NCBI GenBank assembly: GCA_002633005.1
Contig: NMRA01000166.1
Location: 376,716-436,715, forward strand
DNA length: 60,000 bases
Direction: 5' to 3'
Source of the DNA: Phoronis australis
Taxonomy: Eukaryota; Phoronida; Phoronidae
The notes beneath the pieces are model-generated. The model saw nothing but the letters and a program-made list of their open reading frames with translations, did not search any database and was not told where the DNA came from. Numbering within the stretch: the first letter of the stretch is position 1; every line of letters starts with the position of its first letter. Below, one piece after another: positions 13,701 to 25,680 of this stretch. Position numbers and translations under genes: made by a program.

Positions 13701-16700
13701 CCGGACCCAGGATGCGCTGGTGTTGAGAGTCCAACACGTTAAGTTGTTGAACCAGAAATAAGACAGTAAATAAAAAAGTGCTGCAAAGCAAAATAATATG
13801 TGTACGCGTGCATTGTGTAGATTGCAGTGAATGCCAACAATGGCTATGACAAGACGCAACAACTCTTAGTCGAACATCTAGAAATCTAAAATGCAGGCAA
13901 AAAAACTAAGCCACTGGTTTTACAATGCCAAATATTTACCTAGACTCGTATGTGCTTTTGTTGATCCTAAGAAGTTGTTGAGAATCACTGTGACCAGCCT
14001 GGCGCATACGAATATGAGTCCAGTGTATACAACACAAAATACAAGAGCGACAACCCCAGTCACCTCCGGAAACTGTTTTATCGATGAAATTGCTTCCAAT
14101 TTTCTCTTCATCTTGGTTTTAGGTACTTTGCGCCAGGTTACTTTTCGATCCTTAACCAATGAGAGACGTTTCCCGTCTCCGAAAACACCGCGAGAGTCAG
14201 TAACGAATAAGTATAAAACATACAATCCCGAGTACACGTACTGAACGCGATACAAGTCACGAACAGCTGATGTCTCGTTTCACAGCAAGTTCAATGTCCT
14301 CACTACGACTAATGAGTAAACAACCTCCCTTTTGGACGCCAGATCAAAATTCTGTTCTTTCCGTGGCAAACACGTAGGTGTTTGTTTCAATTCCTTTGTA
14401 ACCGTATGTGTCAGTACATGAAACTCCGTCTAAATTTATTAAAAAGTGTTTCACGTGTGGGTTGTGACCGTCTTTATTGCTGGCGTAATACAGACAAGTC
14501 CATTATCAGGCTAGGGGGTAGACAGGGTGACAGGTTTATCTTTTGACGTTATAGCAAAGATAGTGATAAAAATCATACAAATTATAGACTATTAAAAACG
14601 TACCACCATCTACTGTTTTCATTATGGCTTCGAATATTTTAAAGTTTAAATTTTTACCTGTGTTTTAATATCAAAATGGCGAAAACACAGCATACCTCAC
14701 ACTACCACACCCCCTTTAATGAGTAGGATAAAGTCCAATAGCCCACAGTCGGCACCACACGAATCGAGCACATGAACAAATCAGAGCATTGACATACTTA
14801 GCGCATTGTGTTCACGAGACAACCACGCGTGATGCTTATCGGGGGTGTTTTCCGCGGAAATTCCGTGACATAGGCTTATTCAATCGTCCAAGTAAAGCCT
14901 CAGTCGACTCGAAAGTTTCAGTGCAGAGAGTTTTTCATGAAGCAGCATCGAAATCAACGTTAAAATTTGATGCTTAAATTTCTCTCACTGAATTCGTTGC
15001 ATTAAAACTACATATCGCTCTGTTTAGCTCAGTGGCAAAGTAACGAAAATCGGAATTGGACCTTTTACTCTCATCAACATTAACTTTAATTTTGACTCGA
15101 CTTGTGGAGCAATCTCGCGTTTCTGTCGTAACTGAAAATGTTTAACTGCAAATTACTAATTTAGCATAAAATAAACCAATGAAAGCAGCTGGCGTTTATC
15201 ACGGTGTATACAAGCAGTTTGGCAACGTATGCTAAGTCTGCGAACTGGTGTTCTTCTCGTTGACCAACCACTTCAGGACTTGCGTGAACAACCTCTCGAT
15301 TAGTGTCGGTCTGGTCAGAGTAGGAACAGAGATCGATAGCCAGCTATGTGCATGAAGTCTGAGTCATGATTCATCCCCTGTTAGCGGCACTGCGTTCAAA
15401 GATCATGCGCGGCGACTCAGTTTCCTCGGCGCCGGACAGAGGCTCTGCCGCATACTTATGAAAACAACATTCAATCGCCATTCCGGATACTAATGTAACC
15501 AGGCTTTGAAAATTGCAATTATGGAAGTTATTAGTCACACAAGTATGAAATTGAAGGGTTTTCGCCGTTGAATGAACTGGTAAAAAGGAACTCGGTTCAG
15601 ACAAAACCCTGAGAAAACCGCGGCTTCCTTCACCGTGACTTTTAACGACTTTCCCGTTTATCTGCTAGATAAAAAGGTTATCCGTCAGAAAATTCTTTGC
15701 AATTAGGAAAAGGTATGAGACTAATTAAGACTAATCTTCAGCTATTCAACCGTTGGTGTTTGCATGAAATTTGCATCCAGTAAAATTGAGTGCAGCCTAC
15801 GAAGGTGACACATTCAGTTCATAAAATAGAAATCCTACTTGAACACGAATATTGATTCAATTTTAACTACAATGAAATTGTTCAGCTTCTTGTATAAGAT
15901 TTTCAACATAAAGGATAAATGCATATATTCCACCTATATCCACTGGATTTAGGCCCTGGAAGAGCTTAGTGACATACTTTTCAATGGGAAAAATATAGCT
16001 CATTGATTGTTTCAATGATCAGGTTTGAAGCCACTCTGATCGTATGATCAAACTTTCAGATATTATGCTTTATGCGAAGTACATTACAAAACGCTAGGAG
16101 TTGTTTTTGGAATGTTCCTCTTGACAGGCTACCAACAGGAATTTTATGATTTTGTACAAACAAAAAGTTGCATAAAACGAAACGATAATTCAGAAAAACT
16201 GCAACAGTGTTTTTGAGATTTCATCTTCTTTTATATCGAACAAAATTTGGCCATGTTATTGTTACTGTTGTTTTGCAATGAATGTACCTTCTTTTTGGTC
16301 TGAAATAACATGGTCACCTAATTAATGAGAGATTGATATGCAGTTAAAATTTACAGAGGCTTGCTACTTTCAGAAAATATATTCACACGAGTCAACACCT
16401 ATAGTTAAGTGTATGATAAGCTACGCTACACAGACATGTCCATAAGTGAGATCTTACACAACATTCCGTCAAGACTTGAAAGTCTGTAAGTACACGTAAC
16501 TCTGTAATCTGCGTAAACAGGCAAAACAACGTGAGAAGTAAACAGCCTAAGGCCTAGGTTGCCTGATCCACTCACTCGTTGTCTGACACACTCTGAGCAC
16601 GTGCCCCGCCACTCATCTTTTACGAAAGGACACACTGAGACTGACATGCGTGGACCATGGATCACGCACCTCGGGCCCAGTAGTCTGGAAAATTAAAGTG

Positions 16701-18831
16701 ACACTTTAGACCACTTGAATGTCATCAAGAAGCACTTTCAAAGATACCCGACGTGTTATATTGAATATACGTGAAATAAAGTTATGATACCATGGTATGA
16801 TTATTATTGTTATTAAATATTTCTGCTATGTACGTTCTGACGCTACTGACATGTTGTAATAGTGTCCAGTGTATGAGGATCTGAGGAGAAAGTTTGATAT
16901 TTGTCATAATATTTGAAAGTTCAATGGCGACGTCTTCATTCATTTCATGAACTGCAATTTTGGAGGCTTAGCGCGCATGATTGACCAACTTTTATTACAA
17001 ATATTTCAGTTTAATTCCCTATATTATGTCACATCTACTTTCATTGCTGATTACATACTTGCATACAATGTATGAGTAGATGAGCAAAATGCCTAAGTAC
17101 TGAAATGAACTATATTAATATCAATAATTTTGTTATCATTAATATAATTATTATTATTGACATCACTATAACTGCATGTTGCTGGTATTGTACATGTGCT
17201 ATCATTAAGACCAATACCACATCTTTTAAAATATGTTCGTACTATCACCAAACACTCTGCGGTTGCAATACTGTACCCCAGTGTCGCATTAACGTCTTTC
17301 CGGGACCCTGGGGCTCTTGTACAATTTCTACCTTTTGTCACAATTTTCGCTGAACTGTCACCCTTTTGAGGGGCCCCTGTGGCAACGAGACGCTTCCCAA
17401 TTTTCCGCACTTCCACTGGTCGCCACAACTTTTGAGCAAGCGGTGGCCGCTGGTTTTTCTCTTTTTATATGGTCGTGTTAGTAGGGGGCCCGGGTTCCCT
17501 GCCCTTTCGCTACATTTGCCTATCCATTGTGCTCTGCAATTGTTGTACTTTCTGGACAATTTGAAGAGCTAACAGTAATTGGTGTTTGAGGCCGCATTGG
17601 ATGACCCGATGGTTGGTCAAGGAAATTTACGGGACCTGGTACAGACTGAATAACAAAATGTCAGTTTTTGGATAAGAATACGATTAACAGCAGCTTCAAT
17701 GTTGTACTTCTTAGCCTCAACGTGATATGACGATGATAACATCAAAACTTTGCCTGAGCAAGTTAGTGCTTTATTTTGGCTTCTGGTTTTTTAAGTGCGT
17801 CCCCAGGCATACATATGGAAATCTCCGATCACAAGTGTTGTACTGATCATCGAGAGAACAGGAGTAGACTGGTACATCCAGTGTCGGATAATCCATTAAG
17901 CTACATACTGAAGTTACTGCTTGGGGCCTACGCAAAGTGGAGCCCCATCTTTTCAAGGGGTACTAAAAATTGTGTCGACCGGGCAGTCCATTAAGATAAG
18001 AAAGCTGCAGCAAATGTCCTCGCTTTGGCACGAAATAAGGCTGGCCCTGTCTCGTTCATTTTACAGCTGACAGTCAGGTAAATTTGTGTGTGACCGAATG
18101 AATACCTGCTAGTGCTTTACTATACCACACTGCATATTGGGCCTATCCATAAAAACTTCTTGCCTTCAATTAACTCCTCCATCTGGTGTGGGTTCACCTT
18201 TTCGCTAATAACCTGCATTATTCCATATACATGTGAGTGCGATCATGAAACACAACATCAAATCAGATTCAAATTCTGGAAATTATGTATTTCACTGTAG
18301 ATCCACAATTCTCTTTATAGGCACAATCTCTAGTGGAATAAAATCCCTTCCAATACATTTCTTGAAGACTTTGATGTGTGTACCCTAGATGAAATGGAAG
18401 AACAGATGTGGCAACCACAACTCAGTGTACACAATGACTTTCCTGTACAAAATCTTCTAACTTGACAGCTCTGGGTCTGCTTACAAAAATGTCATTAGTT
18501 ATCCTAATCCTCATTTAATCTGAAATGTCTTTCTTCTTATTGAATTCAAGATAGGATATAGTTATTTTGCATTTGTAAGAATGTTGATAACACATAATGT
18601 ACTAGTGGTCCACTGCCACATGCATCTGATCAATTCCTTGCTTAGCTAGACTTATTTTGCACAATCTCCATTGTAGTTCACCACATACTTGAGAGGCAAT
18701 TTTTGTTTTTGCTAGTGTTTCCTGAGGTATTCCCACTCACACATTGTGTTTGTTTTGAATTGATAATGTCATTTTGCTTAGATTGGGTGTCCTAGTTTGT
18801 ATATTCTGTTTCTTCACCTATATTTTAAAAG
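10713..18831. other. No gene seen
   Basis: Eight kilobases without a supportable exon. Paired long frames near 13.9-14.25 kb (both strands) and 17.1-17.55 kb lack splice support and protein-family motifs. A run of ATT-type triplets lies near 17.11-17.16 kb. Confidence 0.45.
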
Positions 18832-18972
18832 GTATGCAGCTGCAGCATATATGTACAACACAGACTATCTGGAGCCACTGGTTAGGAAGATGACATTGTC
18901 GGACGGCAACTTACACTACGTGGATTACACAGCATGCTTCAACAGATACTGCCTTCGCCTAATTTTGTCCAG
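18832..18972 (+). other. Exon-like open segment, product unknown
   Basis: A 141-base open stretch between an acceptor-like tattttaaaag and a donor CCAG|GTATTT. It encodes YAAAAYMYNTDYLEPLVRKM and then HYVDYTACFNRYCLRLIL. It is phase-symmetric. The amino-acid composition looks protein-like, but I do not recognise the family. It could be an exon of an unseen gene or the start of the transposon-derived block that follows. Confidence 0.3.
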
Positions 18973-19186
18973 GTATTTCGTCATATACCTTGAATTATTT
19001 GAAAGTCCTGCGTGACTGCATAATATGTACTGCAAATGGTGTCGATGGGGACAACACTGGAATTTTTTGCCTGTATAAGTTGTGAGTTGCGTTCCACAAT
19101 TCATCCTTGATGTTTACGTTGTGAGTACTATGTATTTTTCATACAGTTGCTGTTCTAATGGTTTGGAATAGTCTTTTTGTTTGCAG

Positions 19187-20405
19187 CTTCTCTTTGATGT
19201 TGACTGTATTTTAGAAAAGGCCTGCCTGATACTAACACGTGAAAATGATTTGCTCCCCTCACTTTTGAGATGCACCAATCATGTCCCTATATCAACTGTG
19301 CTGTTAACCCATGTCGATACCAAACTTTTTGATTCGTGAACTGTGCTCTACATCGGTTCTTGAAGGCGAGTGTGACTAACACTTTAGAAAAGGATGACAA
19401 ATGTTACATGTGGACAGATGATGAATTTACATCCATTGTCTTTTGAGAATAATTCACTCACGCTTTCTACTTTCAGTCCTTCTGTTTTGCAAACTAGCAT
19501 TTCCGAACATGGATATACTGCACATGCTCCAGTCAATAGAACCAAGAAGGACCTGGTGGGAATGTTGCTTCAAATTAATAGAGAAAAGACCAAAATTTAC
19601 ATCCCTGAAGAGTATCACGTGCTGCTTGATGGTCATAATACTTGTAAATATCATTTATGCACTTGCACTTGTCTGTCATTTATTGTTATAGGGAAACCAT
19701 ACTTTTTTAAACATCTGTATGTTGTGTTATCATTCAAAAACCAAAAAACGGGAAAAATTATATGAATTGTATATGAGTACTGTGCCTCATATTCCAGATT
19801 ACTCGTCTTCCTATCTCAAAGACCCATCCACAAAATGAGAGTCGAAATTGTAAAAAACTTTCTGTAAAAATTCAGTGCCAAGCGTGCTTTCTGAATTATA
19901 CCATTCTGTTTTACTAATGAGGGTAGCCTGAGCAAACGCATTCAGTCCAGTCATAGGAAGCAAAGATCTATGTATTCTTACAAAGAAGGTGTGAATTGTA
20001 TTTTCAAAAATCTCAAAGAATTCTGCAACCATCTCAAAGAGCATTCCATCACATCTTCTACATTTGAGGATAAAGGTGCTCGTTTGTCTCGTATGTCTCA
20101 CTTTCCAATTAAAAAACTTCAAGACTTGTCGAATTCCAAGAACCTGGTTTGGCAAATATAACTGCAAAGCAAAAAACTTTCCTTCAAAGTATAGGCCAAA
20201 AACAAGTCTGAAACATTTCTTCTGTTCCGTATGTAACTTAGAATATAAGAGCCCAGATGAGGGAATTCAACCATCCATTCAATGTGACAGATGATACAAC
20301 TGGTTTCACTTTAAATATGAAAATGTTATTGAGGACAATCCACCTCCCTCTGAGGTGGAATGGTTTTGTCTAGCGTGTAACTCCAGCATACAATCAAATA
20401 TAACT
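19187..20405 (+). pseudogene. Decayed coding block ending in a broken PHD finger, probably transposon-derived
   Basis: Several protein-like fragments in shifting frames: one of 50 codons from 19187 (FDVDCILEKACLILTREND), one near 19370-19446 (EKDDKCYMWTDDEFTS), one at 19970-20160, and a PHD-type zinc finger at about 20218-20400 (FFCSVC ... QCD ... NWFHF ... EWFCLAC). In the PHD finger one ligand cysteine codon is a stop and another is Tyr, so it is not functional. Some LINE ORF1 proteins carry PHD fingers, which fits the endonuclease/RT remnant downstream, but a separate decayed gene cannot be excluded. Confidence 0.55.
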
Positions 20406-21891
20406 TAAGATAATAATTACTTCAAAAACAAGACACTTATTCATTTTTATTGTGTGAAACTAACTGTTGTTTAACTCTTAATGATTTTCAATGTTTGATT
20501 CAGTTTTAATATAGATGATGTAAAATATGCCTTGCCCAGTATTATGCTGTTCAAATGTGTCATCAGTTTCCGATCATAGCCTTTAACTTACTATTGTTGG
20601 TATTCGTTTTGTACTTTCATCAACTCCAATTATAACAGCTAACAGATTTGATTAAAAGATACATTGTATTCTGGCTTCAATCTATCAGGCTTCAAACTCC
20701 AACATGGCAGCACGTCTAGAGTTGCCGATTCAAATGACTCAAGAACGATATATGAACATGGTCATGTTTTGAACTTGGGTTAAGAATTCAGCGGTTACTA
20801 CTTAACATTGACAAAATAATGTTTAATAATTACTGTTTATCTACAGGTATTTCACCAATCATTGTTAAGCTCGATTTTCAATTGATTACAGTGCTTATTT
20901 TCTTTTCAGATGGATAAGTTGTATTCTGTGTCACATACTGGTCTCGTTTATTATTTTCGCATCAGTTTAGATGCCAGTTTTTTTCCAAAGTGCTCAAATG
21001 TTGGAAAGTGTTGACAAAAACACAACTAATGTTGTTTTTTAACATATTCTTCATCAGGTAGTAGTCAATATTTGATAACAATCAACATCTGTTCTTAGTA
21101 CTCAGTGTTGCTGTTGTTTTGGTGTAAATTATTTGTAATTATATTTTAATAAGATAAAAATACATCTGTTCTGAGGGGATGGATTGTTCATTTGGAAGGT
21201 GGCTGGTTGTTTTAAGCAATTGCTGCTGAGTGCATAACTCAAAGCCCTCTTTAACAACGTTCACTGAACAAGAAAATGAATGTTGTTCGATAAAAACAAG
21301 TTTAACTTTATATGAAATGTCAGTCAGAGGGGCATTCAATTATAAGATATACCTATTCAATAACAAGTTACCCAATGACTTGCCATTCTTTTAGTTATGT
21401 GCATTTAATTATTTGTATTGAAAAACTATTTTGGGCATCATTCTTTCGTCTATTATTTGTAAAATATGTATGACAAAATTTGTATTTGTACTCAAGATGT
21501 TGCAACAGGTTGAAAATTGTGAGTTGCACATGGATAAGACACTGGATTAACAGTCAGATGTGGCGTATTTTGAGAACTAGTTTCTCCACTGAATAATAGG
21601 CATCAAACTGGTTCTCTCAAAAGTTAGCTTATACCATATCCGACTATAGTCCACTATTCAGTGTGTATGAGATTTTTATTTCAAATTATTCAACGCTCAT
21701 TTTTATTCTTCCTCAGTTGTTTGAGACTTCCTTTGTTCTGCAGGTGCCGTGCCTGCTTTGAATAAGTCTCGTCAATTCTAACTAATATTGTATGTCTAGA
21801 AATGCGGATCCTTAAAGATGGTACTTATGTGTCATGAAACAATGTAAACTAAAGTGAGTAGGGATGTGGCCCCTGCACTTTTTATGCTCAT

Positions 21892-22654
21892 TTGGTATGT
21901 CAGTTGTATTCGCTCGATGATGTTGATTCTGTATATTTATGTGGAGACTTTAATGCCCGTATAAGAGACTTGAAAAATTATGTAGAGGATGTCGATGTAA
22001 TCCCCAGAAGACAGTCTTTAGATGATTCTAAAAATAGGCATCGGGATTCCTTCATTGAATTTTGTATTGACTCAAAGTTTTGTGTTTTCAATGGGCGTAT
22101 ATGTCCCGAACAAGATAACTATCCATTCGTATCTGGAAGGGGTTCTTCTGTTGTTGACCTTACGCAACATGAAAATTAATCTAATTGTCTGAAATTTGAA
22201 ATTTATACCCGTAGCATTGGTAGACAAATTCAATCTTCTGAGTGAAATTTCTGGCGTTTGCCATATGCCAGATCATTCTTTACTTGCCCTTGATTTTTCC
22301 GTACATTATAATGGCAACCTTTCACAATTAAATGAAGCTTGCATCGATTCCCCAAAGAAATATAAAGTTCGGTCAATTCCCGTAGACTTTATGAATTCTG
22401 AAATTTTTAATACTGCTATGCGAGAATTAATTAATTCTACTTTGGTCTGCAGAGCAACCCAAGAAAACATTGACTGTATGTACAATAGGTTTTGTAAGTG
22501 TATATTTGATGAGATGGACAGAAAATTATTTTGTTCTAACTCAAAGAAGGTGAAAAGGAAATTTAAAACAAGCAAACCCTACTGGTGTGCTGAATTGTCC
22601 GAGCTTTGGAAAGATGTAAGTTTAAAGGAAAAAAATGAAATCCATGGGCTCTAG
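21892..22654 (+). pseudogene. LINE endonuclease domain remnant
   Basis: Two frames, 21892-22179 and 22196-22654, carry consecutive parts of an exonuclease/endonuclease/phosphatase-fold nuclease. GDFN near 21943 holds catalytic Asp/Asn residues, SVVD is near 22150, and PDHS near 22268 matches the terminal (S)DH catalytic motif. A stop and frame change at about 22177-22196 split it. The N-terminal third is absent. Confidence 0.85.
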
Positions 22655-22814
22655 AGAAGAACGCTCTTTACTGAGACGCCAATTTCAAAATGCCCAGGTT
22701 CTATTTGATAAAGTCCACAGGAGGATCGAAAGAAAATTTTTGAGAGATCAAGCTGACCTCATAGAATCTTTAAATTTCAATAACCCAACAGAATTTTAGA
22801 AGTACATTAAGAAC

Positions 22815-24357
22815 TTGGGACCCTCTTTTAGAAAGACAATACCCATGGAGGTATACGATGCCACTGGAAACCCTAATACCAATAACCAATATGTTTTTAA
22901 TAAATGGAAGAACGAGTATGAATCGTTGTACAATGGTCCAACTGTAAATAATTTTGACCGGGGATTTTATGCTGATATGCTTCACAAAAAGCTCATCTTG
23001 AGTCTTTTAATAATCTTGACTTTGATGAAAATAGTATTTTGAATAAAAATATTACTCGCGATGAAGTAAAGCGGGTAGTGATGAAATCTAAATACAATAA
23101 AGCAGTAGGAATTGATCATATTTGTTATAAAGTATTAAAAAATGATACCGCTATTGACCTTTTGACTTATTTGTTCCAAATGGTTTTTCGTTACGGTATG
23201 GTTCCTAGTTTATGGGCTAAATCCGTTATTATGCCTATTCCAAAGACCCGCGCGTCCCGCTGAGTTACAGAGGTATCAGCTTGTTGTCTAACGTATTCAA
23301 GTTGTATAGTAGTGTATTGAACAATAGAATGGTTGAGTACGCGGAGGAAAACGGGCTCCTTGTTGATGAGCAAAATGGCTTTCGTCGTGACAGAGCATGT
23401 GTTGATCACGTCTTTGTTTTGACCTCGATTATACGTAATCGCTTGACTAACAAACAATCCACATTTGCTACTTTTATTGATATGCAAAAACCTTTTGACT
23501 GGGTAGATAGAAATAGTTTACTTTTTAAAATGTTGCATCCTATGATAGTTGGAAAATTTTATGAATCGGTTAAAAATATTTATGCCAAAACTCAATCCTG
23601 TGTTAAGATTAATAATACCTTTACGGACTGGTTTTATACATCTTGTGGGGTCAAACAGGGAGATGTTTTATCACCTACTCTTTTTGCACTATTTATAAAT
23701 GATTTGGCAAAGGAATTAAAACAGTCAAATTTAGGAATTCCTATCGATGCTGATAATGTTTCATCTTTGTTTTATGCTGATGATATAGTGGCACTTGCCG
23801 AGAGCGAAGAAAATTTACAGGGTTTATTGAATACAGTTGATAAATGGTGCTCTAAATGGAGGCTAATTATCAATCAGGAAAAAACTAATGTTATTCACGT
23901 CAGATCCAAGCATGTCTCTCGTAATTTATATCCATTTCGTTTGGGTCGACTAGACCTAGAATATGTAGCCAAATATAAATATTTAGGAATAATTTTAAAT
24001 GAACATTTGAAGTTTTCTGAAACAGCTAAAACTCTATCTGAATCTGCCGGAAGAGCTTTGGGCGCTTTAATTAATAAACTTAAACAGAATAAAAATATGA
24101 GGTACAGAACGTTCACCACATTATTCAATGCTTGTGTTGTGCCTGTTAGAGATTATTGTGTAGGTGTCTGGGGCGGCTCTAGTCTACAGGATTATGATGT
24201 CATTCAGAATAGAGCCGATTTTTCTTGGGCGTTCACAAATTCGCTCCTAATCATGCTGTTATGGGTTACATGGAGTGAGAATTCCCCAGCGGTAGGCGGA
24301 CAATTGAGCTTTAGAGAATGGGGAATCGTATTATTAAATTCGAGGATGATAGACTAA
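22815..24357 (+). pseudogene. LINE reverse transcriptase domain, frameshifted
   Basis: The motifs occur in order. NKAVGIDHICYKVLK and SLWAKSVIMPIPK are near 23100-23245. YRGISLLSNVFKLY starts in a new frame after about 23255. FIDMQKPFDWVDR is motif A, and GVKQGDVLSPTLFALFINDL is motif B. FYADDIVALAES has the catalytic YADD box at 23773-23784. KYKYLGIILNEHLKFS is also present. The 358-codon frame 23281-24357 is the longest intact piece. At about 24215 it runs into a frame change. Confidence 0.93.
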
Positions 24358-25091
24358 CATACCGAATATTTTTGTGGGACTACAGTACTAATAATTGGTC
24401 TTCTGAAGTCTTGAGCATTTTTGAAGAATTAGGGATTTCGGATTGTTTTCATAACTTACGTTCAGTAAATCTGTCTCACTGTAAGAATATTTTGCATGAT
24501 TTAGCCTGTAATAGGTGGTTGTTTGAAAGCCGTTCGAAACCAAAGTTAAGAACATATGTTTTGATGAAGAATGTCTTTGAAGTTGAGCCTTACGTGCATT
24601 TAGACTTAACTCGGCCTAGTAGGTCAATTCTTGCTCAAATTAGAACCGGAACCCTACAGCTATTGGTTGAGGTTGGGCGTTTTCGTTCTCTAGATTTTGA
24701 TGGCAGAATTTGCTGTCTTTGTCACACTGGTCAGGTCAAAACTGAACCACATTTTCTGTTTGCGTGTCCGTTTGTCTTAGATGCCAGAAACACCTTTTAC
24801 TGTCAAGTAGCGATTAAATATCCACGATTCCTTGCAGAAAGCTGTGAAAGTAAATTAATTACAATCATGCAAAAAGATATTATTAGAAAAACTTCAGTTT
24901 TCATCAAAAATATTTTTGAAGTAAAAAAAAATATATTTATTTATGATCACTTTTATCTCGGCCTTCTCTTTCTGGTCTCTTGCAATGCGTGTACACTTGT
25001 CTTTTCTTTTTTGCATCATGTATCTAAAGTGACTTATAAGCCCCGTGGAGGGTTGGGTGTTCCTAGTCTTTGTAGCGTATTCATTGTTTAA
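24318..25091 (+). pseudogene. LINE C-terminal region with Cys/His knuckle
   Basis: A 257-codon frame that continues the RT protein after the break at about 24215. It contains SRSILAQIRTGTLQLLVEVG and CCLCHTGQVKTEPHFLFACP (24711-24770), the C-x2-C...H-x4-C knuckle found at the C-terminus of jockey/CR1-type LINEs. Two in-frame stops lie in the short stretch between the two frames. The stop at 25089-25091 is about 35 bases from the (TTAC)n tail. Confidence 0.85.
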
Positions 25092-25590
25092 ATTCATTTG
25101 AACGCATGTCACTATAATAAAAAAATTACTTACTTACTTACACCAACAAACTAAAAATTATGTGTTGTTTTCTCTTATAGTAAATACAATGTTTCTTGTT
25201 ACACTAAGTTTTATGGTGTTCAGAATGTTGAAATTAGCCTACATGTACATTCTAATATTGACTTTAGGCTTCATTACATACTATTTAGCTGTAAGAAATG
25301 AAATGCGATCTCGTTTTACGCTCATAAAATGTTCTTATAGTTTTTACCAGGATTACATTTCCATTACCAACAAGAACTACCTATTGACTAAAGAAACAAC
25401 TTCAGAATTCATTGAAATTAGTACGACCAGTTCCTTACATTTGAAAATTGGTTTGTGTTCGCACTGCATGTGATTGGGGCATTGAAAAAATTCAAAATCT
25501 GATAAGATGAATATGTTGTCTTCAAAAGCAAGTATTGACAACCATGCAGCGTCAAATAAACAAAACATCGGCTTTGTGACCGACCATTGT

Positions 25591-25680
25591 GTAAGACTGA
25601 TCTGACTGATGTGTGACACTGATCTGACTGATGTGTGAGACTGATCTCACTGATGTGTAAGACTGATCTCACTGATGTGT
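25591..25680. repeat. 22-bp tandem repeat, about 4 copies
   Basis: Unit close to GACTGATCTSACTGATGTGT plus two bases, repeated about four times with a few substitutions. Each unit also contains a half-length internal echo (CTGATCTGACTGATG). Confidence 0.8.

Larger units (their letters stand above)
21892..25141 (+). mobile_element. Degenerate non-LTR (LINE) retrotransposon, jockey/CR1-like
   Basis: An apurinic-type endonuclease remnant (YLCGDFNARI; RGSSVVD; MPDHSLLALDF), then a reverse transcriptase and a C-terminal Cys/His knuckle. The element is interrupted by stops and frame changes near 22177, 22652, 23040, 23255 and 24215. The start of the endonuclease domain is missing. A short 3' tail ends in (TTAC)n at about 25125-25141, a simple-repeat end typical of CR1/L2-like LINEs. 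Clade assignment is inference. No target duplication was identified. It cannot encode active proteins as it stands. Confidence 0.9.

Noticed and set aside
13891-14255. Long overlapping frames on both strands
   Set aside because: Neither shows a domain, a codon pattern or splice support. Mutual open frames on opposite strands are common by chance.
15010-15080. Possible tRNA because of TTAGCTCAGTGGCAAAG
   Set aside because: No T-arm consensus, no matching acceptor stem and no cloverleaf; only a D-arm-like phrase.
20640-20720. Minus-strand string CWSLKPDR resembling the end of a tyrosine kinase domain
   Set aside because: It lacks RPxF, has no acceptor, and a much better exon with correct phase exists at 30115-30242.
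25591-25680. CRISPR-like array
   Set aside because: Units are contiguous with no unique spacers, and the genome is animal; it is an ordinary tandem repeat.
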